From contig JAHRXB010000151.1 in NCBI GenBank assembly GCA_019104905.1, positions 1-28,771 of the forward strand: 28,771 bases of DNA. The letters are read 5' to 3'. Below are positions 1 to 8,001 of the stretch, piece after piece. Source of the stretch: Bdellovibrio sp. GTDB taxonomy: Bacteria; Bdellovibrionota; Bdellovibrionia; Bdellovibrionales; Bdellovibrionaceae. The notes below the pieces were generated by a model. That model had not been told where the DNA came from. It saw nothing but the letters and a program-made list of their open reading frames with translations, and ran no database searches. Positions within the stretch are counted from its first letter, which is position 1, and each line of letters starts with the position of its first letter. A program made the position numbers and the translations under genes.

Positions 1-339
1 GAGTCTAGTCTAGCTGAACTGAAAACCAGTCTTGCTGCTCACAAGCTCTCGATGGAAAATGTAAAGGTGGATGTTGTGAACTCAACGTCTGCGGATACGG
101 CGACACAAAACCAGACCAATATGAACGGTCAGAACCAGAGAGACCAAGCTCGTCAATTTTGGAACCAGTTTAATGAAAACTTTGGTTCTCAAGGACGTCG
201 AGAGTCTTTCACGGAGATGCCGAATCTCAAAGGTTATGGAAATCCTCGTCGAGACCCTTTGCAGCCCATTGAGACCGCAAGTAAAGCGGGCACACGCAGT
301 GTGGATGGTAAAGGCAGCGGAATAAATTTGGTAGCTTAA
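1..339 (+). CDS. fliK: FliK C-terminal fragment (flagellar hook-length control), cut by window start
   Basis: The frame is open from base 1 to a TAA at 337-339. The first residues (ESSLAELKTSLAAHKLSMEN, then VKVDVV) match the end of the FliK hook-length-control domain, where a helix is followed by a short strand. The remaining ~85 residues are polar, Gln/Asn-rich and probably disordered. FliK is the secreted ruler that measures the hook and switches the export gate from hook to filament substrates. The gene sits 19 nt before flgD, the usual hook-cluster neighbour. The internal ATG at 52 is not taken as a start because coding continues upstream of it in the same frame. Only the tail is visible, so the call rests on this short match and on position. 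Confidence 0.62.
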   Translation, partial: ESSLAELKTSLAAHKLSMENVKVDVVNSTSADTATQNQTNMNGQNQRDQARQFWNQFNENFGSQGRRESFTEMPNLKGYGNPRRDPLQPIETASKAGTRSVDGKGSGINLVA

Positions 340-358
340 GGCGCAAGAAGGAGTCGAT

Positions 359-1363
359 ATGACAATGATGAGTACGAAATTAGGAGTCAATGCATTCGGT
401 GCGACGCAAACGAAAGCGGAGAATGCAGGTCCATCCAATGTCAGTGCTCTGGATAAAGATAAAGTCGGCGGAGAAAACGTCGGTGAAGTTCTTAATAAAA
501 TTGTCGATGCGAACTGGACAGATCCTTCAAAAAAAGTGCGCGCTACTGGAAATCCGAATTTGGACAAAGACGCATTTTTTAAGCTGATGCTCACGCAAAT
601 GAAAAATCAAGATCCGACAAATCCCATGAAGAGTCATGAGATGGCCGCACAGCTTGCGAACTTCTCGTCACTTGAGCAGATGCAGAACATGAACAGAACA
701 CTTGAAGAGTTGAAGAATGGCCAAAAGCCATCAGAGAATTTTCAAGCACTGAATCTGATCGGCAAAGCTGTGGCAGGGGATTCTTCGAAGGTGATTCGTG
801 GCGTGAATGATAAAGATCACGACTTCAAATTCACGCTGCCAATGTCGGCAAGTGAAGTGACAGTGAAAGTGCGCGATGCGGAAGGAAATGTTGTTCGTAC
901 TTACAATCTCAAAGGTCTCAAGCAGGGTGAAAATAAACTGACTTGGAACGGTGAAGATGAAAAGGCGATGAAAGCGGCTCCAGGGGAATATCAATTTATC
1001 GCAGAAGCCAAAGGTTCTGACGGTAAGAAGATCGGGATCAAAACGGATTTCGATGGTGTGATCACGGGAGTAAGTTATTCTGGAGAAGGGCCTGTTCTAC
1101 ACGTAGGAACACAAGCGATTCGATTCTCTGACGTGAAGAAGATTACAGACCCTCGTCTTATGAGTAACGACCAGAAAGTAAATGATGTTACAAACCTAGA
1201 CTTGAAAAAGGATGATGCCACAGGACAAACTGGAAAAGAGGGAAATGTAGAGTCACAAAAGACTTCACCAACTCCCGCTCCTGGAGCAAAATCTAATATC
1301 ATGAACACGGTGGGATTATCCCGAGACATGATGGAAAGAATCGCTAAGGAGACGGCGAAGTAA
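359..1363 (+). CDS. flgD: FlgD, flagellar hook assembly (hook-capping) protein
   Basis: FlgD is exported to the tip of the growing hook and acts as the scaffold on which FlgE subunits polymerise. Residues ~66-118 carry the diagnostic block (FFKLMLTQMKNQDPTNPM, then LANFSSLEQMQNMN). Residues ~130-260 resemble the Ig/tudor-like region, with a VKVRDAEGNVVRTYNLKG strand pair and the TWNGEDEKAMKAAPGEYQF motif typical of FlgD. The last ~65 residues are a charged, Pro/Thr-rich extension that makes the protein (334 aa) longer than the ~220-230 aa of enteric FlgD. The start is supported by AAGGAG at 348-353, five bases before the ATG. The stop shares one base with the next start, so the two genes are probably translationally coupled. 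Confidence 0.94.
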   Translation: MTMMSTKLGVNAFGATQTKAENAGPSNVSALDKDKVGGENVGEVLNKIVDANWTDPSKKVRATGNPNLDKDAFFKLMLTQMKNQDPTNPMKSHEMAAQLANFSSLEQMQNMNRTLEELKNGQKPSENFQALNLIGKAVAGDSSKVIRGVNDKDHDFKFTLPMSASEVTVKVRDAEGNVVRTYNLKGLKQGENKLTWNGEDEKAMKAAPGEYQFIAEAKGSDGKKIGIKTDFDGVITGVSYSGEGPVLHVGTQAIRFSDVKKITDPRLMSNDQKVNDVTNLDLKKDDATGQTGKEGNVESQKTSPTPAPGAKSNIMNTVGLSRDMMERIAKETAK

Positions 1364-1794
1364 TGGTGGACTTAAAAAAGATACAGACTCTAGATCAACT
1401 CGTTCCGCAGCAACCAGGGAAGGTCAAACAACCGGATCTGGGCACGGGACCCTCCTTCAAGGAGACTCTGAATAACCTCGGAGGCATGAAGCCTCAGAAT
1501 GTTGGACAGGTGGCTCCGCAAGGCCTTGCCAAGGCTGCAGAAGGGGTGAAGTTCTCGAATCACGCGATTGAGCGTATGAGAACTCGGGGAATAAGTTATA
1601 GCCCTGAGGACATCTCAAAACTCTCAGACGCCATTTCGAGAGCGGCGGCGAAAGGTTCGAAGGATTCATTAGTGTTAATGAATGACTCCGCACTGATCGT
1701 CAGCGTGAAGAACAACACGGTTGTGACGGTGATGGACAAGAATGCGCTTAAAGAAAACGTATTCACCAACATCGATTCGACAGTGGTTCTGTAA
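1363..1794 (+). CDS. Small flagellar operon protein (TIGR02530 type)
   Basis: This 143-aa protein lies between flgD and flgE, as its family does in many Gram-positive and deltaproteobacterial flagellar clusters. The C-terminal ~90 residues carry the family core: FSNHAIERMRTRGI, a helix (EDISKLSDAISRAAAKG), SKDSLVLMNDSALIVSVKNN, and an ending TNIDSTVVL. The N-terminal ~55 residues are low-complexity and Gly/Pro/Gln-rich. No signal peptide or membrane segment is seen. Its molecular role is not established; position suggests help in hook assembly or export. The ATG overlaps the flgD stop by one base (TAATG). Family assignment is confident and function is inferred from neighbours only. Confidence 0.88.
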   Translation: MVDLKKIQTLDQLVPQQPGKVKQPDLGTGPSFKETLNNLGGMKPQNVGQVAPQGLAKAAEGVKFSNHAIERMRTRGISYSPEDISKLSDAISRAAAKGSKDSLVLMNDSALIVSVKNNTVVTVMDKNALKENVFTNIDSTVVL

Positions 1795-1854
1795 CGCAAA
1801 TCGCAGATAGCATCGGACGTGGTGCAGAAGCGACTGGAATAAAAAATAAATATT

Positions 1855-1881
1855 AGGGCTGGTCCTCGCAGAGGAGGCCCT
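1855..1881 (+). promoter_or_regulatory. GC-rich stem-loop in the flgE leader
   Basis: Between the small flagellar gene and flgE, AGGGC (1855-1859) can pair with GCCCT (1877-1881), and inside it TCCTC (1863-1867) pairs with GAGGA (1871-1875) around a GCA loop. An A/T-rich stretch precedes it (1840-1854) and no T-run follows, so it is not a standard terminator on this strand. It could be an mRNA processing or stability element ahead of the highly expressed hook gene. Only sequence complementarity supports it. Confidence 0.3.
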
Positions 1882-1927
1882 CCAAACGGCGGATTCCGAT
1901 TGAAGACGCCAACGACATGGAGGTCAC

Positions 1928-3211
1928 ATGGGTATTCTTTCATCTCTTTACACAGGTGTGTCTGGTATGACTGCTCAAGGCGAAGCCTTGGGTGTTATCG
2001 GGGACAACATCGCCAACGCCAACACCGTCGGTTTTAAAGCAAGCCGCGCGGAGTTCCAAGATATCATCTCTAAAAACCTAAAAGGTATTCTTGGTGGTAA
2101 CCAAATTGGTCGCGGTGTGAAGATCGGTGCGGTAAATCCTATTCTGACTCAAGGTAATATCGACGCCACAGAAAAAGTCACTGACTTGGCGATTTCTGGT
2201 GACGGTTACTTCAAAGTTAAAGGTTCTGATGGCGAGTCTTACACTCGTGATGGATCTTTCCACTTTGACCGTGAAGGTTACTTGGTAACTAACGACAATC
2301 AAAAAGTTCAAGGTTTCGCGACAGATGAAAAAGGTAATATCGTTAACAAAATGACGGATATCAAATTCCCTCGCGCCTTGATCCCTGCAAAAGCAACGAA
2401 AGAATTGAAACTTGATTTGAACTTAGATTCGCGCATGGAAGCGACTAAGAAATTTGATATCAAGGATCCATATTCCACTTCTCATTACTCTACAGGCGTT
2501 GAGATGTACGATTCTCAGGGTAACAAACACTTGGTGAGCTTCTTCTTCAATAAAACAGCGGACCGTGAGTGGGAATTCAAAGGTCTTGTTGATGGCAAGG
2601 AAATTAGCGGTGGTAATGAAGGTGCCCTTTCACAAGTTTGTGCGGGTAAGTTGAAATTCACAGTTGATGGAAAATTGGATAGCCAGGAAACGACTGAAAC
2701 AAACTTCAACTTCAAAGGTGGTGCTCTTCAAGACCAACAAGTGAAGTTGAACTTCGGTGACGCTATTAAAGACGGCGGTAAGGGTCTTGACGGCACGAAG
2801 CAGTACGGGAAGAACTCAGACTTGATCTCTTGGCATCAAGACGGAGCTGCGGCGGGTACAATCACGGGATTGTCATTCAATGACGAAGGTGTGTTGACGG
2901 CAGTTTATTCTAACGGACAAGCTGCGGACCTCGCGCAGATCGCTCTGGCGAAGTTCGAAAATCCAGAAGCTCTTTTCAAGGTTGGTAACAATCGTTTGAA
3001 AGAGTCTCGTGACTCAGGAACGGCTTCTTTGGGCGGACCTGGTGCTGCTGGACGCGGAAAGTTGTTCGCGAAGTCTCTCGAGAGATCGACCGTCGACTTG
3101 GCAACAGAGTTCGTGAACATGATTCAAAATCAACGTGGTTTCCAAGCCAACGCGAAGACAATCACGACGACAGATGAACTTTTGAACGAGGTTATTCAGC
3201 TTAAGAGATAA
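1928..3211 (+). CDS. flgE: FlgE, flagellar hook protein
   Basis: FlgE is the structural subunit of the hook, the universal joint between rod and filament. The N-terminus has the axial-family signature (SSLYTGVSGMTAQGEALGVI, then DNIANANTVGFKASRAEF, residues ~5-43). The C-terminus has the matching coiled-coil segment (FVNMIQNQRGFQANAKTITT, then DELLNEVIQLKR). The middle (~140-360) holds the D1/D2 beta-rich domains, and Cys238 is a cysteine in this middle region. Length (427 aa) is normal. GGAGGT lies three bases before the ATG; an in-leader ATG at 1915 has no comparable site. Codon use is more uniform than in neighbouring regulators, as expected for a highly expressed structural gene. A strong terminator follows at 3244. 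Confidence 0.96.
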   Translation: MGILSSLYTGVSGMTAQGEALGVIGDNIANANTVGFKASRAEFQDIISKNLKGILGGNQIGRGVKIGAVNPILTQGNIDATEKVTDLAISGDGYFKVKGSDGESYTRDGSFHFDREGYLVTNDNQKVQGFATDEKGNIVNKMTDIKFPRALIPAKATKELKLDLNLDSRMEATKKFDIKDPYSTSHYSTGVEMYDSQGNKHLVSFFFNKTADREWEFKGLVDGKEISGGNEGALSQVCAGKLKFTVDGKLDSQETTETNFNFKGGALQDQQVKLNFGDAIKDGGKGLDGTKQYGKNSDLISWHQDGAAAGTITGLSFNDEGVLTAVYSNGQAADLAQIALAKFENPEALFKVGNNRLKESRDSGTASLGGPGAAGRGKLFAKSLERSTVDLATEFVNMIQNQRGFQANAKTITTTDELLNEVIQLKR

Positions 3212-3243
3212 TTTTCGCTAAACTAGACCTATAGACCATGTCA

Positions 3244-3272
3244 CAGGCTCCCTGACCAGGAGCCTGTTTTTT
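3244..3272 (+). terminator. Rho-independent terminator after flgE
   Basis: A perfect 8-bp stem, CAGGCTCC (3244-3251) with GGAGCCTG (3259-3266), closes a 7-nt loop and is followed directly by six Ts (3267-3272). It lies 32 nt after the flgE stop and ends the visible flagellar cluster. Confidence 0.92.
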
Positions 3273-3389
3273 ATTTCTAGCAAGTCTGATTCCTGGGGTT
3301 TTGGGTTTCATCTTTGCAATGCCTGGCGGGCAGTCGATTAAATGTCTGCAATAATGAGGGAATTCCCTATAAACATGAAAATTGCTACT

Positions 3390-3405
3390 TTTGTTTAGAA
3401 ACAAA
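3390..3405 (+). promoter_or_regulatory. Perfect 7-bp inverted repeat upstream of the OmpR-type regulator
   Basis: TTTGTTT (3390-3396) and AAACAAA (3399-3405) are separated by two bases, 54 nt before the regulator start. The rest of 3273-3458 is plain A/T-rich leader. No convincing -35/-10 pair was found, although TATATC-like sequence at 3411-3416 is a possible -10. This could be an operator used for autoregulation by the downstream regulator. Confidence 0.35.
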
Positions 3406-3458
3406 TCTGATATATCCTAGCCTCACAAATAACACGTACGTAACAAAGGTGACTCCAA

Positions 3459-4133
3459 ATGAGATGCTTGGTAGTTGAAGACGATAACGAAATTGCAACG
3501 ATCGTTAAACAAGGGCTAGGGGAACTCGAGGGTGAGGTTGAAGTAGAATCCAATGGTCGTCGTGCCTATGAGAGGGCGTTAGCAAATCATTACGATATTA
3601 TCGTTCTAGATTTGATGCTCCCAGAGATGGACGGCTATACCTTCGCTAAATCTCTGCGTGAAAAAGAGATCAATACGCCTATCTTAATTTTGAGTGCTCT
3701 GCGCGAGCTGGATGACCGTCTAAAAGGTCTTAGCATGGGCGGAGATGACTATTTGACGAAGCCGTTTGCCATGGCAGAGCTGCAGATTCGCGTTAAGAAT
3801 TTGCTGAAGCGGGCACAAAAGGCCTCCGAAGTGACTCAGTTGGTGTTTCAGGATCTGAAACTCAACCGTTTGAATCGTGATGTGGTTCGGGCGGGTCGCA
3901 AGTTGGACCTTCAAGAGCGTGAGTTCGTTCTTTTGGATCTCTTCATGAGCAACCCCAATAAGATTATCGGTAAACAGACCATTCTTAAAGAGGTGTGGAA
4001 TTATGATTTCGATCCTCAGACGAATGTGGTAGACGTATTAGTATGTCGTTTACGAAACAAGTTAGAAAAAGATTTCCCTACACGCCTCATTTATACGGTT
4101 AGAGGTGTAGGATATGTTCTTAAGTCGTCTTAA
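3459..4133 (+). CDS. OmpR/PhoB-family response regulator
   Basis: This is a 224-aa two-domain DNA-binding regulator. The receiver (1-120) has the acidic pair E7/D8, phospho-acceptor D51 (IIVLDLMLPEMDG), S79 and K101 (TKPF). A winged-helix domain (~130-222) follows, with LDLQEREFVLLDLFM, an NVVDVLVCRLRNKL recognition helix and the wing TVRGVGYVL. It acts in the cytoplasm as the output of the kinase encoded immediately downstream, whose start overlaps this gene by 20 bases. AAAGGTG precedes the ATG at good spacing. The domain order resembles CusR/QseB-type regulators, but the sequence alone does not identify the stimulus or target genes. Confidence 0.95.
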   Translation: MRCLVVEDDNEIATIVKQGLGELEGEVEVESNGRRAYERALANHYDIIVLDLMLPEMDGYTFAKSLREKEINTPILILSALRELDDRLKGLSMGGDDYLTKPFAMAELQIRVKNLLKRAQKASEVTQLVFQDLKLNRLNRDVVRAGRKLDLQEREFVLLDLFMSNPNKIIGKQTILKEVWNYDFDPQTNVVDVLVCRLRNKLEKDFPTRLIYTVRGVGYVLKSS

Positions 4134-5526
4134 GCCGACGCTTTTCCGAATCAGCACCAAATTGACCTTCGCGTACTCTTTGGTGCTGATTTTTAGCTCT
4201 ACGGTCATCTTCAGTTTTCTTTATTTCCAAATCAGTCATGCTCTCCAAAGCCAGGAGCGGTTGGTTCTTCAGGCAAAACTGGAGGAGTACCAGAACCGTA
4301 TTGAGATTCGTGGTCTTAAAGAGTTCCGCGAGTACTTTATGTATGTTCCGAACTATGATCGAGATGCCTCCCTGTTTGTGGGAGTTCTATCTCCTCGAGG
4401 CGATCTTTTATTCCTTCATGAACCATTTCCGGCATTTAAGGCTGATTTTGATTCAGTGAAGGCAGAGATTCTTTCCCAACGAGCTCACAGTTTTGATTTT
4501 GTTCTTCCAGAACTGGGCGGAGTTGATTCCGTGGTCTTCTTAGGAAGAACCTTGAAAGATGGAAATCGTCTTGTCGTAGCTAAAAGTACCGAGGGCCTGG
4601 GGCTGCAGTTGCGAAATCTGCAAAAGATTTTTTGGTGGCTGCTTTTGCCCGTGGCGCTGATTGGATTTTTAGGAGGCCTTTTTCTCTCGAATAAAACACT
4701 CAGCCCAGTTCGGGAATTGATTACTTCGATGAAAAAAATCGAAAGTGGATCTTTGTCGACACGGGTTCCCGTGGGTAGCAACGACGATGAATTGGAAGAG
4801 CTCAAAGTTCTCTGCAATAAAATGCTCGATAAAATCGAGGGGCTCGTCAGTGGTTTAAAAGAAGCCTTTGACCATCTGGCCCATGATATTAGAACTCCGG
4901 TGACGCGTTTGCGGGGAAGAGCAGAGTTGGCTTTGCAGAATGAAGGGGATGTGGAGACCTACCGTGAGGCGCTACAAAGTTGTTATGAAAATTCAGACAA
5001 GATTCTTAACTTTTTGCAGCTTTTGACAGACATCACAGAAGCTGAAAACCGCAGTAAAAAGTTAAAGCTTGAAAAGAAATACATCAGTGATCTCGTGCGA
5101 GAAATCATGAGCCTTTATGAAATGGCTTTCGAGGAAAAAGACATTCGCGTGATTCAAAAGCTCGACAGTCATGATTGGGCCCTGGTGGATGCGCGATTGA
5201 TCAGCCGAGTGATTGCGAATCTTTTAGATAATGCTCATAAATACACTCCATCAGGTGGTGAAGTGACTATTGAGACTATCAATCAAACTGAAAATGTGAT
5301 CCTAAGAGTATCGGACTCAGGTCCGGGCATTTCTCCCGACGAGCAGGCGATGATCTGGCAAAAGTTATATCGAAGCGATAAGAGCCGCTCCGAGTATGGC
5401 ATGGGCTTGGGGTTGACCTTCGTGAAAGCAGTTGTCGAAGCTCACGACGGCAAGGTGTCTGTGCGAAGTCCTGTCAAAGATGGGCACGGAACTGAATTTG
5501 AAGTTCTTTTGCAAAAGATGTCTTGA
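4114..5526 (+). CDS. Membrane sensor histidine kinase paired with the OmpR-type regulator
   Basis: The protein (470 aa) has TM1 at ~18-40, a periplasmic sensor of ~130 residues, TM2 at ~172-192, a HAMP linker (~193-245), an H-box (HLAHDIRTPVTRLRGRAEL; phospho-accepting H257), N-box (NLLDNAHKYTP, N373), G1 (DSGPGI, 401-406) and G2 (GMGLGL, 429-434). All catalytic motifs are intact. It should autophosphorylate and pass phosphate to the regulator encoded just upstream. The 20-base overlap implies coupled translation. The H-box with VTRLRGRAEL is close to the heavy-metal (CusS-like) kinase subgroup, but the periplasmic domain is not recognisably metal-binding, so the signal is left open. Confidence 0.95.
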   Translation: MFLSRLKPTLFRISTKLTFAYSLVLIFSSTVIFSFLYFQISHALQSQERLVLQAKLEEYQNRIEIRGLKEFREYFMYVPNYDRDASLFVGVLSPRGDLLFLHEPFPAFKADFDSVKAEILSQRAHSFDFVLPELGGVDSVVFLGRTLKDGNRLVVAKSTEGLGLQLRNLQKIFWWLLLPVALIGFLGGLFLSNKTLSPVRELITSMKKIESGSLSTRVPVGSNDDELEELKVLCNKMLDKIEGLVSGLKEAFDHLAHDIRTPVTRLRGRAELALQNEGDVETYREALQSCYENSDKILNFLQLLTDITEAENRSKKLKLEKKYISDLVREIMSLYEMAFEEKDIRVIQKLDSHDWALVDARLISRVIANLLDNAHKYTPSGGEVTIETINQTENVILRVSDSGPGISPDEQAMIWQKLYRSDKSRSEYGMGLGLTFVKAVVEAHDGKVSVRSPVKDGHGTEFEVLLQKMS

Positions 5527-5562
5527 AATGCAGCTCGGAACCCGTGAGAGGGTTTCAGCCTC

Positions 5563-6276
5563 TTAGATTCCAAGATAAGACTTACGGACCTCATCATTAT
5601 TTAAAAGACTTTCGGCGGAATCCTGCATGACAATGCGACCCGTCTCTAAAACATAGGCGCGATGAGAAATCTTAAGAGCCATACGTGCATTTTGCTCTAC
5701 CAGAAGAATCGTCATGCCCTCTTTGTTCAGTTTTTTAATGATTTCAAAAATCTGCGCGACGACTAAGGGGGCCAAGCCCAGAGAAGGCTCATCTAATAAT
5801 AACATCTTGGGTTTGCACATCAGGGCACGGCTGATTGCCAGCATCTGTTGCTCTCCGCCCGACAAGGTTCCTGCCATTTGAGAAAGGCGCTCTTTAAGGC
5901 GAGGAAAAAGTTCAAAGCACATTTCCATATCGGTTTTGATTTGGGCTTTGTCCGTACGTGAATAAGCACCCATCTCAAGATTTTCGTAAATACTCATTTG
6001 CGGAAAAACACCTCGCCCTTCCGGAGACTGGGCCAAACCCAAACTGACACGCTTGAAAGTGGGAACCACATTGAGGTTCTGCCCCGCAAATGAGATGTTT
6101 CCTTTGTTAGGAACAAGGCCTGAGATGGCACGAAGGGTGGTGGTTTTTCCTGCCCCATTGGCGCCGATCAAGGAAACGATTTCTCCTGTATTTACGGAAA
6201 AACTAATTCCTTTAAGGGCTTGGATAGAACCATAAAAAACTTCTAAATTTTCGATAGTCAAAAGAGATGAACTCAC
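5563..6276 (-). CDS. livF: LivF-type branched-chain amino-acid ABC transporter ATPase
   Basis: This is one of the two cytoplasmic ATPases of a high-affinity branched-chain amino-acid importer. It has Walker A (GANGAGKTT, ~34-42), Q-loop, an ABC signature (LSGGEQQ), Walker B (MLLLDEPSLGLAP) and the H-loop (LLVEQNA), with the EQNA of LivF rather than the EHDM of LivG. Length (237 aa) is standard. The start codon is GTG at 6276-6274, overlapping the livG stop as GTGA. This is the last gene of the operon; it is convergent with the kinase gene ending at 5526, with only a weak hairpin between. The exact substrate within the hydrophobic amino-acid/amide class cannot be read from the ATPase. Confidence 0.95.
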   Translation of the reverse strand: MSSSLLTIENLEVFYGSIQALKGISFSVNTGEIVSLIGANGAGKTTTLRAISGLVPNKGNISFAGQNLNVVPTFKRVSLGLAQSPEGRGVFPQMSIYENLEMGAYSRTDKAQIKTDMEMCFELFPRLKERLSQMAGTLSGGEQQMLAISRALMCKPKMLLLDEPSLGLAPLVVAQIFEIIKKLNKEGMTILLVEQNARMALKISHRAYVLETGRIVMQDSAESLLNNDEVRKSYLGI

Positions 6277-7049
6277 AGGCCTTCCTCCACTCCAAGATAG
6301 GCCTCAATCACCTTCTGAGAACCTTGAACCTTTTGCGGAGTGCCTTCTTCAATCTTGATTCCATGATCCAAGACGATGATGTTTTCGCAAATACCCATGA
6401 CCAACTTCATGTCATGTTCGATAAGCAAGACCGTCAACTTAAACTGGTCACGAATTTTGGCAATGGTTTCCATGAGGTGATGGGTTTCAGAGTGATTCAT
6501 TCCCGCGGCAGGCTCATCCAGCAAAATAATTTTTGGATCGGTGGCTAAGGCCCGCACAATCTCTAGCTTTCGTTGTTCGCCATAAGGCAAAGAGCACGAG
6601 GGCTCATGAGCTTTTGTATCGAGGTGGAAGATCTTAAGCAGTTCCATCGCCTTATCGTGCAAATCCTTTTCAGATTGAAGGAAGTGCGGAGTCTGCAAAA
6701 GTGCAGCAAAAAGTCCATAGCGCATATGTTGATGGCCGGCGATCAACACATTATCTAAAACCGTGAGTCCTTTAAAGAGGCGGATATTTTGAAATGTCCG
6801 AGTCACACCCCGATGGGAGATCTCGTAGGGTTTCAGTCCTTGAAGAGACTGGCCTTCAAGAAAAACCGCGCCGGAGGTCGGTTGATACACTCCCGTCAGC
6901 ATATTAAAGACGGTGGTTTTTCCAGCCCCATTGGGGCCTATCAAACCTGCTAGTTGCCCTTGTTTAACCTGAAACGCCAAAGAGTCGACGGCCTTGAGGC
7001 CACCAAATTGCATTGTGATGTTTTTTGCCTCAAGAAGAACGTCGGACAT
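6273..7049 (-). CDS. livG: LivG-type branched-chain amino-acid ABC transporter ATPase
   Basis: This is the second ATPase subunit of the importer (258 aa). It has Walker A (GPNGAGKTT), the LivG-specific insert after it (TGVYQPTSG, then RTFQNIRLFKGLTVLDNVLI), a degenerate signature (LPYGEQRKLEI, where LivG proteins commonly have YG instead of SGG), Walker B (IILLDEPAAGMN) and H-loop (LLIEHDMKLVM). It overlaps livM by 20 bases upstream and livF by 4 bases downstream, so the operon is tightly coupled. The pair LivG-LivF normally forms an ATPase heterodimer under the LivH-LivM membrane channel. Confidence 0.95.
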   Translation of the reverse strand: MSDVLLEAKNITMQFGGLKAVDSLAFQVKQGQLAGLIGPNGAGKTTVFNMLTGVYQPTSGAVFLEGQSLQGLKPYEISHRGVTRTFQNIRLFKGLTVLDNVLIAGHQHMRYGLFAALLQTPHFLQSEKDLHDKAMELLKIFHLDTKAHEPSCSLPYGEQRKLEIVRALATDPKIILLDEPAAGMNHSETHHLMETIAKIRDQFKLTVLLIEHDMKLVMGICENIIVLDHGIKIEEGTPQKVQGSQKVIEAYLGVEEGL

Positions 7050-8001
7050 ATTTTCTCCACATATCAGAAAGTTCCAGGTCTCCGAAGAGTCCTTGAGGAC
7101 GTAAGATCATCACTAGAATTAATGACAAAGAGTAAATCACCATACGCAGATCGACGCCGGTGAGGTCTTGTAGGGGGCGTAAGGCTTCTGGAAGAACTGT
7201 GATGAATATCGCAGCGACAATAGAACCCGTCATTGAGCCCATGCCGCCTAAGACCACCATAATCACCGCGTTCACACTTTGCAGAAACGTGAAGGAAGAG
7301 GGGTTGATGAAATTTGTAAAGTGAGCAAACAAAGAGCCCGCAACACCTGCGAAGAAACTGGATAAAACAAAGGCCCGAACTTTCATGCTGGTGGTGTTGA
7401 TTCCCATCGCCTCTGCGGCGATCTCATCTTCGCGCACACTGAGGAAACCACGACCGTAAGTGGAATGCATGACTCGCCAAATGGTAAAGAAGCAAATCAC
7501 CAACCAAACAGAAGCGAAAATAAAAGAAAAAAGGAAGGACCCAAAACCTGGGATTCCAGAGTAACCACGAGGTCCGCCAAGGAAGTCCATATTTAACAAG
7601 GCAACGCGAATAATCTCGCCAAATCCCAGCGTCACGATGGCGAGATAGTCTCCTTTAAGTCGCAAAGAGGGAAGACCGACCAACAGTCCTGCAAAAGCTG
7701 CTAACAATCCTCCGCCCAAAGCGTAAATGAAATATTCCACAGCCTGGACGGACTCAGGAAGTAAATCCCAGTGAGTGTTCGCATAAGCCGAAAAGTAAGC
7801 CCCTAAAGCCATAAAGCCGGCGTGGCCTAGCGAAAACTGCCCAGTATAGCCATTGACCAGATTCAAACTCATGGACATCAGGCAGTTGACGGCCGCGAAT
7901 AAAAGAATGAGTTGGAAGTAGGCGTTCAATCCAAAATTGAAGATCAGGCCCAGTGCTGCGAGTGCAATAATAGCCAGAAGGGGGGCTTTTAAAAACTTCA
8001 T
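7030..8001 (-). CDS. livM: LivM-type branched-chain amino-acid permease
   Basis: This is an inner-membrane channel subunit (323 aa) with about nine hydrophobic segments. Family motifs are LNLVNGYTGQFSLGHAGFMALGAY near residues 46-70 (split here as LNLVNGYTGQ plus FSLGHAGFMALGAY), GLLVGLPSLRLKGDYLAIVT, the GPRGYSGIP loop, a cytoplasmic EAA-like segment (SVREDEIAAEAMGINTTSMK) that docks the ATPase, and VVLGGMGSMTGSIVAA near the end. The ATG shares a base with the livH TGA (ATGA). A run of basic residues ends the protein. It pairs with LivH to form the translocation path. Confidence 0.95.
   Translation of the reverse strand: MKFLKAPLLAIIALAALGLIFNFGLNAYFQLILLFAAVNCLMSMSLNLVNGYTGQFSLGHAGFMALGAYFSAYANTHWDLLPESVQAVEYFIYALGGGLLAAFAGLLVGLPSLRLKGDYLAIVTLGFGEIIRVALLNMDFLGGPRGYSGIPGFGSFLFSFIFASVWLVICFFTIWRVMHSTYGRGFLSVREDEIAAEAMGINTTSMKVRAFVLSSFFAGVAGSLFAHFTNFINPSSFTFLQSVNAVIMVVLGGMGSMTGSIVAAIFITVLPEALRPLQDLTGVDLRMVIYSLSLILVMILRPQGLFGDLELSDMWRKYVRRSS

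Noticed and set aside
82..594. 170-codon minus-strand frame opposite fliK/flgD
   Set aside because: It overlaps two recognised flagellar genes and shows no start signal or family match.
5536..5556. Weak hairpin between the convergent kinase and livF genes
   Set aside because: The stem is only five to six pairs (AACCC/GGGTT) and has no T-run on either side, so it is not called a terminator.
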